Below, in pieces: positions 26,057 through 34,362 of a DNA stretch of 64,000 nt; the first letter of the stretch is position 1; each line of letters opens with the position of its first letter. Position numbers and translations under genes: made by a program. The notes under the pieces are model-generated. The model was given only the letters and a program-made list of their open reading frames with translations, was not told where the DNA came from and did no database searches. Source of the DNA: Massilibacteroides sp. (lineage in GTDB: Bacteria; Bacteroidota; Bacteroidia; Bacteroidales; Tannerellaceae); contig JAQVZS010000006.1 of assembly GCA_028708075.1 (NCBI GenBank), forward strand, positions 1-64,000. Reading direction: 5' to 3'.

Positions 26057-26653
26057 TTAGCGGTTATGCTTGATCAAGTTCATAAATTCCTCACGGGTTT
26101 TGGCTTGTTGGAAAAAGCCGGTAAAATCGGAGGTCGTCGTCAGCGAGTTCTGTTTCTCAACACCTCTCATCTGCATACACATATGTTGGGCTTCGACAAC
26201 CACCATAACACCCAGTGGATTTAATGTTTGCTGAATGCACTCTTTAATTTGCAGAGTCATACGCTCCTGTATTTGCAGGCGACGGGCAAAAATGTCCACA
26301 ATACGGGGAATCTTACTCAGACCAGTAATGTATTTATTCGGAATGTAGGCAACATGAACTTTCCCGAAAAAAGGCAGCATATGATGTTCGCAAAGCGAAA
26401 AGAAATCAATATCCTTCACAATAACCATCTGCTTATAACCCTCTTCGGCAAACATCGCCGAACGAAGTACGGCTTCGGGATCTTCGTGATATCCTTTCGT
26501 CAGAAATTGCATGGATTTAGCGACACGCTCGGGCGTACGAAGCAATCCTTCACGCGAAGCATCTTCGCCCAGCAAATCCAGAATACGTGCATAATGCCTT
26601 TTAAGTTCTTCACGTGCAGCCAATTGCTGCTCTTTAAGCATTTCATTTTTCAT
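26057..26653 (-). CDS. folE: GTP cyclohydrolase I
   Basis: FolE converts GTP to dihydroneopterin triphosphate, the first step of folate (and queuosine) synthesis. The 198-residue length fits the family. The zinc site is visible as [20 protein letters not shown] (Cys and His near 87-90) plus the later Cys in [10 protein letters not shown]. Residues MLPFFG and the late TRGV-like MRGVEKQNS form the substrate pocket. It is the last gene of the DUF1599-DoxX-tpiA-SPOR-folE cluster, 15 bases after the SPOR gene. Confidence 0.96.
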   Translation of the reverse strand: MKNEMLKEQQLAAREELKRHYARILDLLGEDASREGLLRTPERVAKSMQFLTKGYHEDPEAVLRSAMFAEEGYKQMVIVKDIDFFSLCEHHMLPFFGKVHVAYIPNKYITGLSKIPRIVDIFARRLQIQERMTLQIKECIQQTLNPLGVMVVVEAQHMCMQMRGVEKQNSLTTTSDFTGFFQQAKTREEFMNLIKHNR

Positions 26654-26668
26654 TATTCGGTGACATTA

Positions 26669-27154
26669 TTAATATAAAGGCACTTTCACATCTTCTTTTA
26701 CAATATACATTTCTTTCGCATAAGCCGGAAAAGCCCCCATCAAGCTACGCATTATGTGATACGCTTCTTCATGCGAACGATAGTCGCCGATGCGTAATCG
26801 CCAAAAAGGGGCAACGTACGTGACATAAGTAGCTAATTCCGGAAAAGCTTCTTTGATCTCTTTTTCTCTTTTAAACGCTTCTTCCTTCGAGTTCCTCAAA
26901 TTACCCGAAAAAACCTGTGCTCGAAATCCGGAAATCTCAAGGTACTGCATATCTTCCGACGGTAACCCGCGCATACCTATCAGATTACGGATAGCTATTG
27001 ATTGACGGATTTCAACCTCCCCCTTCCCGGGAACGGATTCTTCCAACGCATCAATGATCGAGAATGATTGTACACCGGCTTGTTCCTGAGCGAAAAGAGG
27101 AAAACAAAAAAATGCAGCAAAAAAGAAGAAAAATGCTTTCAAATTTTTTTTCAT
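26669..27154 (-). CDS. Exported SPOR-domain protein
   Basis: This 161-residue protein has a signal peptide (1-22, ending near LFAQ). A SPOR domain lies at about 80-155: GFRAQVFSGNLRNSKEEA, then TYVAPFWRLRIGDYRSHEEA, then a final helix and strand. SPOR domains bind peptidoglycan lacking stem peptides, often at division sites. A short linker precedes it and there is no transmembrane anchor, so it should be periplasmic. Its place between tpiA and folE is an unusual mix of functions that recurs in Bacteroidales as far as I recall; a hairpin separates it from tpiA. Confidence 0.85.
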   Translation of the reverse strand: MKKNLKAFFFFFAAFFCFPLFAQEQAGVQSFSIIDALEESVPGKGEVEIRQSIAIRNLIGMRGLPSEDMQYLEISGFRAQVFSGNLRNSKEEAFKREKEIKEAFPELATYVTYVAPFWRLRIGDYRSHEEAYHIMRSLMGAFPAYAKEMYIVKEDVKVPLY

Positions 27155-27189
27155 GTTTCATTGTGTTTAGCCTGAGCATCCGGCAGTCA

Positions 27190-27228
27190 AAAAAAGAAAG
27201 GAGTGCCTGTTTTCAACACAAGCATTCC
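27190..27228 (-). terminator. Terminator downstream of tpiA
   Basis: On the minus strand GGAATGCTTGT pairs with ACAGGCACTCC (one mismatch) and is followed by TTTCTTTTTTT. It falls between tpiA and the SPOR gene, so it may only partly end transcription. Confidence 0.75.
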
Positions 27229-27246
27229 TTTTCCTCTAAAATAATA

Positions 27247-28002
27247 TCAAAAAGCTTCAATAATAGGAAGGAATTTATCCACACTCAAAGAAGCTCCACC
27301 AATCAAACCACCATCCACGTCGGCTTTAGAAAATAATTCTTCTGCATTGGACGCATTACAACTTCCTCCGTAAAGGATTGAGCAATCGTCAGCCACGGCT
27401 TGCCCGTATTTTCCAGCTACTACTTTGCGAATATACGCATGTATTTCCTGAGCCTGATCCGCCGTGGCAGTTTTACCCGTTCCGATAGCCCAAACCGGTT
27501 CATAAGCCAAAATCAGTTTACCGAAATCTTCCGTCGACAGTTCAAAGAGAGAACTCTTTATCTGCTCTTCAACAACTTCAAAATGTTTTCCGGCTTCTCT
27601 TTCTTCCAACACTTCTCCAATACAGAAAATGGGAGTCAATCCGTTAGCAAGTGCCAAATTAACTTTCGTTTTCAGAATTTCAGCGGTTTCATGATAATAA
27701 GCACGTCTTTCCGAGTGACCGAGAATGACATATTTTGCTCCGGTAGAAGCGAGCATAGCAGCCGACACCTCGCCAGTGTAAGCACCTTTATCATGATCGG
27801 CACAATTCTCGGCCGCAACACCAATCTTAGTTGTGTCGATTGCAGCCGCAACACTGGCTAAATGAGTAAACGGAGTACCGATAACCACATCGCAGTTAAC
27901 TGTTTTTCCTTTTAAAGCTTCATCAAGTCCTTTTGCCAAAGCAAGACCTTCGGGAAGGGTCGTATTCATTTTCCAGTTCCCTGCAACAACATTCTTTCTC
28001 AT
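27247..28002 (-). CDS. tpiA: Triosephosphate isomerase
   Basis: TpiA interconverts dihydroxyacetone phosphate and glyceraldehyde 3-phosphate in glycolysis. The 251-residue TIM barrel has AGNWKMN with catalytic Lys11, GHSERR with the electrophilic His near 97, and [12 protein letters not shown] with the catalytic Glu near 169. The C-terminal phosphate-binding SILYGGS and GLIGGASL follow. It sits 31 bases after the DoxX/MauE gene in the same direction. Confidence 0.98.
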   Translation of the reverse strand: MRKNVVAGNWKMNTTLPEGLALAKGLDEALKGKTVNCDVVIGTPFTHLASVAAAIDTTKIGVAAENCADHDKGAYTGEVSAAMLASTGAKYVILGHSERRAYYHETAEILKTKVNLALANGLTPIFCIGEVLEEREAGKHFEVVEEQIKSSLFELSTEDFGKLILAYEPVWAIGTGKTATADQAQEIHAYIRKVVAGKYGQAVADDCSILYGGSCNASNAEELFSKADVDGGLIGGASLSVDKFLPIIEAF

Positions 28003-28033
28003 AAATACAAGTATTTAATATGTTATACAAAAT

Positions 28034-29311
28034 TTATTTTTCTTTTTTCTTTTTTCGCCTGTAACGAAAAAAGTCATAAGCCCAAACGAATAACAAAGGT
28101 ACGGCAAAAGCCAATAATCCAACAGCAATTTTGCGATCTTCTTCACGAGGCTGTATGGAATCTTTACTTAAATAATCTGAAAGTACCTTTGGAATCCTCT
28201 CTTCATGGGGTATATCGTTATTATGCCATTTGGCAAATATCGTCGCGTTCTTCAAAAGGACCAATCCGGGATTCGAACGAATAATAGTTTTAAGCACAAC
28301 CTCGTCACCCATCAAAAAAGGATATTCAGCACCGGTTCGATCTACCCACTTCTGTATTTCTCTCTTTGTCGAAGCCGTCACACAATAAAAAGCAATTTGA
28401 TGTTCATGCGCATAATCAAAAAGGCTGTTTATTTCATCAACCTTCTGATCATTCGCTTTCTCCAATTTAGGTGAAATCAAGAGAAGCACGCCACGTTCAT
28501 TCGCCAGAATCTCTTCCGTCATTTCTTGATCCGAATCATTAAAAAAAACAAAATCAGTAATCGGCGGAACAGATCCCTGCCCGATCAGTTTACTTTTCGT
28601 CTCTACAAAATGCCAAGAAGGGTCATCCGCCGGATAATCGTTCAACGAAAATTCCTTCTCCACCCCATCTTTTTCATAAACAAACGTATACTCATACTCG
28701 TCTTCATCCCCCCCTTCGGGTGTTTTCATCAGAGCGGAAATATTCGCGCCGATTTTATAAGGGCGGAAATCTTTGACCGGCAAATGGGCGTAGTTCTGGT
28801 ACGAAAACAAGACGCACATGGAATAAGCGTATAAGGCTACAAACCAATACGACCTGAACGTAAAAAGAGCCAAGATACGTTGGTTATAAATAAATAAGAA
28901 AACAGTGGCCACCCAAAAGACGATATTTTTATAAAATGTCTGCCAATTCGTAAGGACTATAGCGTCGCCGAAACAGCCACAATCGGATACCGGATTAAAA
29001 AGCGCGAGATAAAGCGTTAACGGCGTCATGAAAGTCATGAACAACAAAACAAGAAAACTAGAATAGCGGCGATAGACTCCCAACAACACACAAATACCGA
29101 GCATAAATTCAATGGCCGACAGATTGAACGCAATAATACCCGAGAATATCTTCAGCGCATCTAAACCAAAGGCGCTCAAATATTCATTAATTTTGATGAT
29201 CCATCCTACCGGATCAACCGCCTTGACAAAGCCGGAGAAAGCAAAGACCAACCCGATCAGCAACCGACAACATTCCGCTAGAATTTTTATCGTTGTCTTT
29301 TTATAATCCAT
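28034..29311 (-). CDS. DoxX/MauE-type membrane protein fused to a thioredoxin-like domain (BT_3928 family)
   Basis: The protein has 425 residues. The N-terminal half (about 10-180) is a four-helix DoxX/MauE-like membrane domain with SDCGCFGD, giving a Cys111-x-Cys113 pair typical of MauE redox proteins. The outer half (about 190-385) resembles a thioredoxin fold: LLLISPKLEKAND, a helix with CVTAS, and a cis-Pro-like RSNPGLVLLKNATIFAKW, but with no CxxC in the expected place. A final transmembrane helix and a Lys/Arg tail close the protein. MauE-type proteins pass electrons to periplasmic thiol partners; the partner here is unknown. It lies between DUF1599 (3-base gap) and tpiA. Confidence 0.75.
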   Translation of the reverse strand: MDYKKTTIKILAECCRLLIGLVFAFSGFVKAVDPVGWIIKINEYLSAFGLDALKIFSGIIAFNLSAIEFMLGICVLLGVYRRYSSFLVLLFMTFMTPLTLYLALFNPVSDCGCFGDAIVLTNWQTFYKNIVFWVATVFLFIYNQRILALFTFRSYWFVALYAYSMCVLFSYQNYAHLPVKDFRPYKIGANISALMKTPEGGDEDEYEYTFVYEKDGVEKEFSLNDYPADDPSWHFVETKSKLIGQGSVPPITDFVFFNDSDQEMTEEILANERGVLLLISPKLEKANDQKVDEINSLFDYAHEHQIAFYCVTASTKREIQKWVDRTGAEYPFLMGDEVVLKTIIRSNPGLVLLKNATIFAKWHNNDIPHEERIPKVLSDYLSKDSIQPREEDRKIAVGLLAFAVPLLFVWAYDFFRYRRKKKKEK

Positions 29312-29314
29312 GGC

Positions 29315-29860
29315 TCAGTCTCCTTCAAAGGTCAGTTTTATCAATCCGAACAACGCATAATTGATCATATCCATGTAATTTGCATCGATTCCTTCCGAAA
29401 CCAACGTCTCACCGTCATGACTCTCTATTTGCTTGGTGCGGTATATTTTCATTAAAATCAAATCGGTATACGAACTGACACGCATGCTGCGCCATGCTTC
29501 GTCGTAATCATGATTCTTCGCATACATCAACTCTTTGGTTTTAGCCATGTATTTATCGTAAAGCGCCAATGCCTTTTCATTCGAAATATCCGTTATATCT
29601 GAAAAACCTAAGGATAGTTGAATCAAGCCGACGATTCCATAATTAACAATCGCGACGAACTCCGGAAGAATCCCTTCTCCAACCATACTCACGCCTTTGG
29701 TTTCCAAACTGCGTATTCGATTGGCTTTAATAAGTATTTGGTCTGTAACGGACTGTGGACGTAAGATACGCCACGAAGGTCCGTAATCGTGAAGTTTTTT
29801 TTCGAATAGATCACGGCAAAGAAAGATGACTTGCTCAAATTGTTGCTTTGTATCTACCAT
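29315..29860 (-). CDS. DUF1599 protein with internal duplication
   Basis: This is a 181-residue soluble protein made of two copies of one unit. Copy 1 (about 23-83) and copy 2 (about 116-177) share HDY-x3-WR, a T-D-x-I-L-x-K helix, R-x-x-x-IE or R-x-x-SLE, and a closing NY-x(2)-GLI-x-L. DUF1599 has been grouped with nucleotide-modification-associated domains (Nmad1, from memory), but no phage or DNA-modification gene adjoins it. The conserved His, Asp, Tyr, Trp and Arg suggest a binding or catalytic pocket; the reaction is unknown. It heads the DUF1599-DoxX-tpiA-SPOR-folE cluster and has a -7 box. Confidence 0.75.
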   Translation of the reverse strand: MVDTKQQFEQVIFLCRDLFEKKLHDYGPSWRILRPQSVTDQILIKANRIRSLETKGVSMVGEGILPEFVAIVNYGIVGLIQLSLGFSDITDISNEKALALYDKYMAKTKELMYAKNHDYDEAWRSMRVSSYTDLILMKIYRTKQIESHDGETLVSEGIDANYMDMINYALFGLIKLTFEGD

Positions 29861-29881
29861 ACGTTATCTTATTACCCATCG

Positions 29882-29889
29882 CAAAATTA
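29882..29889 (-). promoter_or_regulatory. Candidate -7 box for the DUF1599 cluster
   Basis: The minus strand reads TAATTTTG (TAnnTTTG), 21 bases before the ATG at 29860. It would drive the five-gene run through folE. Confidence 0.5.
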
Positions 29890-29942
29890 GTCAAAAACCT
29901 CCGATTATTTACGGAATAAAAGGAAAAGTGTGGGCAGGAATA

Positions 29943-31169
29943 TCAAGAACAACGTATTTTACGGCCTAATTTCAAGACAGTTGTTCGCGTAATTTGATTT
30001 AATTCGCAGAGTTTTGTAACAGTCGTCCCATACTTTATCGCAATAGCGCCTAAGGTATCACCAGTTTGTATACGGTGATAAACGGGAGTCGCCTCGCCAG
30101 ACATGTCGGCAACGGCTTGCGATGTTGCCTCAACTTTTGTTTTCACTTTTTTCGTAGCCTGCTTGACAGTCTGAGACGTTTGCTTTTGGGGCACGGAAGA
30201 TTCTACTCCGGTACTAACCCGAAGCGCCTGTCCAATCCTTAATAAAGAAGTTCTCTTCAAACCGTTCAGACGACAAAGGTTGTTGACGGTAGTTCGGTAT
30301 TTACGGGCTATCCCTCCGAGGGTTTCTCCTGAACGTACTTTATGATACACCATTTGGACATTCGAAGAAGTATAAATATTGCTTTTCCGCCCATTAATCT
30401 TCAAATTATGAAAAACGAAAATATCTTGATGGGGAACTCCGTTTTGAAAATCAATAATGTCCTCCGGATTAATCGGTTGGCCGAGGAAGCGAGTTTCGAA
30501 ATGCAAATGAGAACCGGTGGAACGTCCAGTGTTTCCTCCCAATCCAATCGGTTGACCAGCACGGACAATTTGGTTTTCTTTCACAAGATAACCGGACAAA
30601 TGACCGTAAACGGTTTCCAAACCATTCGGATGACGCAAGACCAAATATTTACCATATCCCCGACGTTCCCAACTTCGTATCCGCACTCTTCCGTCAAACG
30701 CAGCCCGGATTGTATCACCCACGTAAACCTTTAAATCAATGCCATAATGCATCCGGCGGCGACGAGGGCCGTATTTTGATGTTACTTTTATTTCGTTATC
30801 GATCGGTAATATAAAATGAGAACAATCTATTTTAGCCGAATCCGGAAAATCTATTTTAGTATTTCTAAATGGGTTAACCCATTTGTTCTCCCAATGAGAA
30901 CCGTATAATTCGTCTGCCGGAAACATGAGCTCTTCCGAAGCTAATTCTTCTTCCAACATGACATCTTCGATTTTCTTTAATTCATTCAGGAAGATATCTT
31001 TTTTAAAACCAACACGATCAGCCATTAATTCAGATACGCGTTCATCCATCCGTTGAATCTGCTTTGTCTTTTGTATCTTTACTTTTTTCTCGTTGTTTCG
31101 AGCAACAACAGCCGATGTGAAGCACAAAGAACAACCCGCAAATAGTAGTATTTTAATATTGTTCATCAC
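29943..31169 (-). CDS. Exported M23 metallopeptidase with two LysM domains
   Basis: This 408-residue protein has a signal peptide (about 1-23). The M23 domain (about 115-235) has the full zinc site: MHYGIDL (HxxxD), the catalytic His in VYGHLSG, and SHLHFE. Two LysM repeats follow, VYHKVRSGETLGGIARKY (about 277-322) and VYHRIQTGDTLGAIAIKY (about 361-406), joined by a Lys/Thr/Gln-rich linker. The enzyme should cut peptidoglycan cross-bridges while LysM binds glycan, here at the C-terminus. It is an active counterpart to the degenerate EnvC-like protein at 10257. It is a single gene with a -7 box upstream. Confidence 0.92.
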   Translation of the reverse strand: MMNNIKILLFAGCSLCFTSAVVARNNEKKVKIQKTKQIQRMDERVSELMADRVGFKKDIFLNELKKIEDVMLEEELASEELMFPADELYGSHWENKWVNPFRNTKIDFPDSAKIDCSHFILPIDNEIKVTSKYGPRRRRMHYGIDLKVYVGDTIRAAFDGRVRIRSWERRGYGKYLVLRHPNGLETVYGHLSGYLVKENQIVRAGQPIGLGGNTGRSTGSHLHFETRFLGQPINPEDIIDFQNGVPHQDIFVFHNLKINGRKSNIYTSSNVQMVYHKVRSGETLGGIARKYRTTVNNLCRLNGLKRTSLLRIGQALRVSTGVESSVPQKQTSQTVKQATKKVKTKVEATSQAVADMSGEATPVYHRIQTGDTLGAIAIKYGTTVTKLCELNQITRTTVLKLGRKIRCS

Positions 31170-31260
31170 AATTATTTACACCTAAAAAAATTTAGAAAAG
31201 TGTCAGAAAGTGTTTTTCCGAATTCAATTTTGTCAAAGTTCGTTTTTTAAAACAAAAAGA

Positions 31261-31268
31261 CAAAAATA
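31261..31268 (-). promoter_or_regulatory. Candidate -7 box for the LysM-M23 gene
   Basis: The minus strand reads TATTTTTG (TAnnTTTG), 91 bases before the ATG. The leader between is AT-rich with no obvious structure. Confidence 0.4.
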
Positions 31269-31347
31269 ATGCAGAAAAAAATCCTTAATTGTATTTAATA
31301 AAAAAAGAGAAAATACGAAGTATAAATTTGAAATTCAGCACATCGTA

Positions 31348-31377
31348 AAGTTAACATGTTGTACAACACATTAACTT
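31348..31377 (-). repeat. 30-base palindrome overlapping the recG stop
   Basis: The two 15-base halves match at 13 of 15 positions. On the minus-strand RNA the two differing positions become G-U pairs, so the recG 3' end can fold into a complete hairpin. No T-run follows, so it is more likely a 3' stabiliser or processing site than an intrinsic terminator. Confidence 0.6.
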
Positions 31378-33473
31378 ATCATTCCCCAGTTCTTGCCTTT
31401 CCAGAATATTTTCTTTAAGTGTTCGTTAAGAATTCTATTGGATATGTCCTTCATACCGGGATCTTTGTCCAAAACTTCATTTGCTATATCCCGGGCATAT
31501 TGCAGAATTTGCCCGTCGGACGCTAAATTAGCAATTCTTAGTGAGAGACCTTCTCCGCTTTGTTGCGTTCCTTCCAAATCACCATACCCGCGCAAACGCA
31601 GATCGGCTTCGGCTATTTCGAATCCATCGGTTGTGTTTACCATGATCTCTAAGCGTTTCCGAGTATCGTTACTTAACTTGTAAGAAGTTACCAGCACACA
31701 ATAAGATTGTTCGGCCCCTCGGCCGACACGCCCTCTTAGTTGGTGCAGCTGAGACAGGCCAAACCGTTCGGCACTCTCAATCACCATTACGGAAGCATTC
31801 GGCACATTAACGCCTACTTCAATAACTGTCGTCGCCAGCAGAATTTGTGCTTTACCGGATACAAACTTTTGCATTTCAGTCTCCTTCTCTGCCGCTTTCA
31901 TCTTTCCATGAACCATACACACGTAATATTCGGGAAAGATTTCCTTGAACACTTCAAATCCTTCTTCCAGATTCTTATAATCCAACTTTTCGCTTCCCTC
32001 AATCAGCGGATAAACAACGTATACCTGACGTCCTTGTTGTATTTCTTTCCGTAGAAAATCATAGAGTTGCTTTTTTTTCGTATCGTAACGATGCAAGGTT
32101 TTTACCGGTTTTCTACCCGGCGGCAGTTCGTTGATCACTGAAACATCCAGATCACCGTACAATGTCATCGCCAAGGTTCGCGGAATCGGAGTCGCCGTCA
32201 TCACCAGAACATGGGGAACAACACTATTTTTTGTCCACAAACGAGCTCGTTGCTCTACACCAAAACGGTGTTGTTCGTCAATAATCGATAAGCCCAAGGC
32301 AGAAAAGATAACGGTTTCTTCAATCAAAGCATGTGTCCCAATCACAATTTGTATTTCGCCGGAAGCGATTCCAGGTAAAATTCTTTCCCGTTCTTTTTTC
32401 CGGGTTGAACCGGTCAACAAGGCAACTCGCACGGGCATATCTTTGAGAAAATCCATGATCGTAGCATAATGTTGAGTCGCCAGAATTTCCGTGGGGGCCA
32501 TCATACAGGCCTGATATCGATTGTCGACGGCCAATAACATAAGCAACAAGGCAACTAATGTTTTTCCACTACCAACATCCCCTTGCAACAGACGGTTCAT
32601 CTGTCGGCCACTGCCCATATCCATCCGCATTTCACGAACGACCCGTTTTTGCGCTCCAGTCAGTTCGAAAGGAAGATAGTCCCGGTAAAAGGTATTAAAC
32701 ATTTCACCAACTTGTGAAAATACCAAGCCTTTCAGTTTATGCTTGCGAAGGGAAGCGATGCGTAACGTGTTTAATTGGATGAAGAAAAGTTCGTCAAACT
32801 TCAGACGAAGCTGAGCTTTGCTCAATTGCTCAGAAGACTCGGGAAAATGGATGTTTTTAATTGCCTCGGATAAGGGCATCATCCGAATACGGTCTAATAA
32901 ATATGAAGGCAAACTTTCGGGAATTTCCCAATTCAAGGATTTTAACAACGTAAATTGCAGATTCTGGATGGCTTTGGAATTCAAAAAAGACTTTTTCATC
33001 TTTTCTGTTGTATTATAAAACGGCGTCAACCCTCCAGCAACTTGGGCTGCCTGATCTAACGGATCAATGTCCGGGTGTGGAATTGAGTACGTGTTGGCAA
33101 ATTCTACCGGTTTGCCGAATACAATGTATTCTTTATTCAGAACATATTTATCTTTTACAAATGCCAACCCTTTAAACCAAACCAGATCGATCACCCCCGT
33201 TCCGTCCGTAAAGCGGGCAACCAACCGCCTACTCCTACCGTCTCCAAAGGTATCGAAACTCAGGATTTTTCCTTTGAGCTGAATATAGGGCATGGCATTA
33301 TTTATTTCGGCCACCCGATAAAAACGACTACGGTCTACGTACCGATAAGGAAAATAATACAGGAGATCTTCGTATGAAGTTATACCGGCTTCCTTTGCTA
33401 ATATATCAGCTTTCTTCGGGCCCACCCCCGGCAAGTAAACAATAGCTCGTTTATCCAGATCAAGCATACGCAA
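31371..33473 (-). CDS. recG: ATP-dependent DNA helicase RecG
   Basis: RecG reverses stalled replication forks and branch-migrates Holliday junctions. The 700-residue length is standard. The N-terminal wedge/OB domain (about 60-160) has LKGKILSFDTFGDGR. The helicase domain has Walker A GDVGSGKT near residue 297, DEQH near 398, and the later motifs TATPIPRT and QLRGRVGRG near 590. Starts at MRML or MLDL (2 codons apart) are both possible. It is the last gene of the subtilase-xseA-xseB-ispD-recG run, 11 bases after ispD. Confidence 0.97.
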   Translation of the reverse strand: MRMLDLDKRAIVYLPGVGPKKADILAKEAGITSYEDLLYYFPYRYVDRSRFYRVAEINNAMPYIQLKGKILSFDTFGDGRSRRLVARFTDGTGVIDLVWFKGLAFVKDKYVLNKEYIVFGKPVEFANTYSIPHPDIDPLDQAAQVAGGLTPFYNTTEKMKKSFLNSKAIQNLQFTLLKSLNWEIPESLPSYLLDRIRMMPLSEAIKNIHFPESSEQLSKAQLRLKFDELFFIQLNTLRIASLRKHKLKGLVFSQVGEMFNTFYRDYLPFELTGAQKRVVREMRMDMGSGRQMNRLLQGDVGSGKTLVALLLMLLAVDNRYQACMMAPTEILATQHYATIMDFLKDMPVRVALLTGSTRKKERERILPGIASGEIQIVIGTHALIEETVIFSALGLSIIDEQHRFGVEQRARLWTKNSVVPHVLVMTATPIPRTLAMTLYGDLDVSVINELPPGRKPVKTLHRYDTKKKQLYDFLRKEIQQGRQVYVVYPLIEGSEKLDYKNLEEGFEVFKEIFPEYYVCMVHGKMKAAEKETEMQKFVSGKAQILLATTVIEVGVNVPNASVMVIESAERFGLSQLHQLRGRVGRGAEQSYCVLVTSYKLSNDTRKRLEIMVNTTDGFEIAEADLRLRGYGDLEGTQQSGEGLSLRIANLASDGQILQYARDIANEVLDKDPGMKDISNRILNEHLKKIFWKGKNWGMIS

Positions 33474-33484
33474 TCTTTTTAATT

Positions 33485-34156
33485 TCAGGTTTCTGTTTCT
33501 AACAGCATCTTTGCGTACAGAAGATCGGCCTGAGTCGTAATTTTGATATTCTCCCGGTCACCCTCTACCAAAGCAACACGTCCCCCGGCAGCTTCTACGA
33601 CTGAAGCATCGTCGGTAAATATCTCCTGCCAAGGTTGCTGATAGGCGGCCAATAAAAGAGTAGAGACAAATACTTGAGGGGTTTGTACAATACAATAGAG
33701 GTTACGATCTACCGGCTTGCTCTTTTCTCCTTCGCGAATACGCAGAGAATCGACAACCGGAACGACGGGTATTGCTGCTCCGGAGAAAGCTGCCTCAGAA
33801 AAACAAGCGGATATCATTTCCTGACGGACAAAAGGTCTTACGCCATCATGTACGGCAACCAATCCATTCTCGCGGACTTCGTTCAATCCGTTTCGCACGG
33901 AATGAAAACGAGTTTCTCCACCGGTTACAATTTTATGCGGAACAACAAATTTTAATTCACGACATAACATGGCCCAATAATCTTGATGAGACTCAGGAAG
34001 CACTAACAGAATTTCCGCCGTGGCATTCCATCGATAAAAAACCTGCATCGTATGCATCAACAGGGGTTTACCAGCTAAAGGGATAAACTGCTTCGGCAAG
34101 TCATGTCCCATCCGCAAGCCTTTTCCTCCGGCGACTATCAGTACATAGTTTTTCAT
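33485..34156 (-). CDS. ispD: 2-C-methyl-D-erythritol 4-phosphate cytidylyltransferase
   Basis: IspD joins CTP and MEP to give CDP-ME in the non-mevalonate isoprenoid pathway. The 223-residue nucleotidyltransferase begins with the CTP-binding loop AGGKGLRMGHDLPKQF (9-24), followed by HDGVRPF near residue 103 and TDDASVVEAAG near 180. The start overlaps the xseB stop by one base, so translation is probably coupled. ispG lies at 14649 in the same window but in a separate transcript. Confidence 0.96.
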   Translation of the reverse strand: MKNYVLIVAGGKGLRMGHDLPKQFIPLAGKPLLMHTMQVFYRWNATAEILLVLPESHQDYWAMLCRELKFVVPHKIVTGGETRFHSVRNGLNEVRENGLVAVHDGVRPFVRQEMISACFSEAAFSGAAIPVVPVVDSLRIREGEKSKPVDRNLYCIVQTPQVFVSTLLLAAYQQPWQEIFTDDASVVEAAGGRVALVEGDRENIKITTQADLLYAKMLLETET

Positions 34157-34362
34157 TATTCTAGTTCTTCCAAAATCTTTTTCACTTCTTCGTCGACCTG
34201 AAACAATTTTTCCTTACAAAGCTTTATCAAACGCGCGGCTTCTTTAACCCGCTCGGAAAGAACATCAACATCCAAATCCCCACGTTCAATATCCGTTACA
34301 ATTTCACGCAGACGGGCGACAGCTTTCTGATAAGTTTCTTTATTTTTTTCCATAGGCTTCAT
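34156..34362 (-). CDS. xseB: Exodeoxyribonuclease VII small subunit
   Basis: XseB is the small helical subunit that binds the long helices of XseA in exonuclease VII, which degrades single-stranded DNA. At 68 residues the length is typical. The family pattern YQKAVARLREIV, ERGDLDVD and KLFQVDEEVKKILEE is clear. It overlaps the end of xseA by four bases and the start of ispD by one, an ordering that should keep subunit ratios coupled. Confidence 0.93.
   Translation of the reverse strand: MKPMEKNKETYQKAVARLREIVTDIERGDLDVDVLSERVKEAARLIKLCKEKLFQVDEEVKKILEELE

Noticed and set aside
29315..29860. DUF1599 as a sign of a phage or DNA-modification island
   Set aside because: The neighbours are core genes (tpiA, folE, DoxX-type), and no methylase, integrase or phage gene is nearby.
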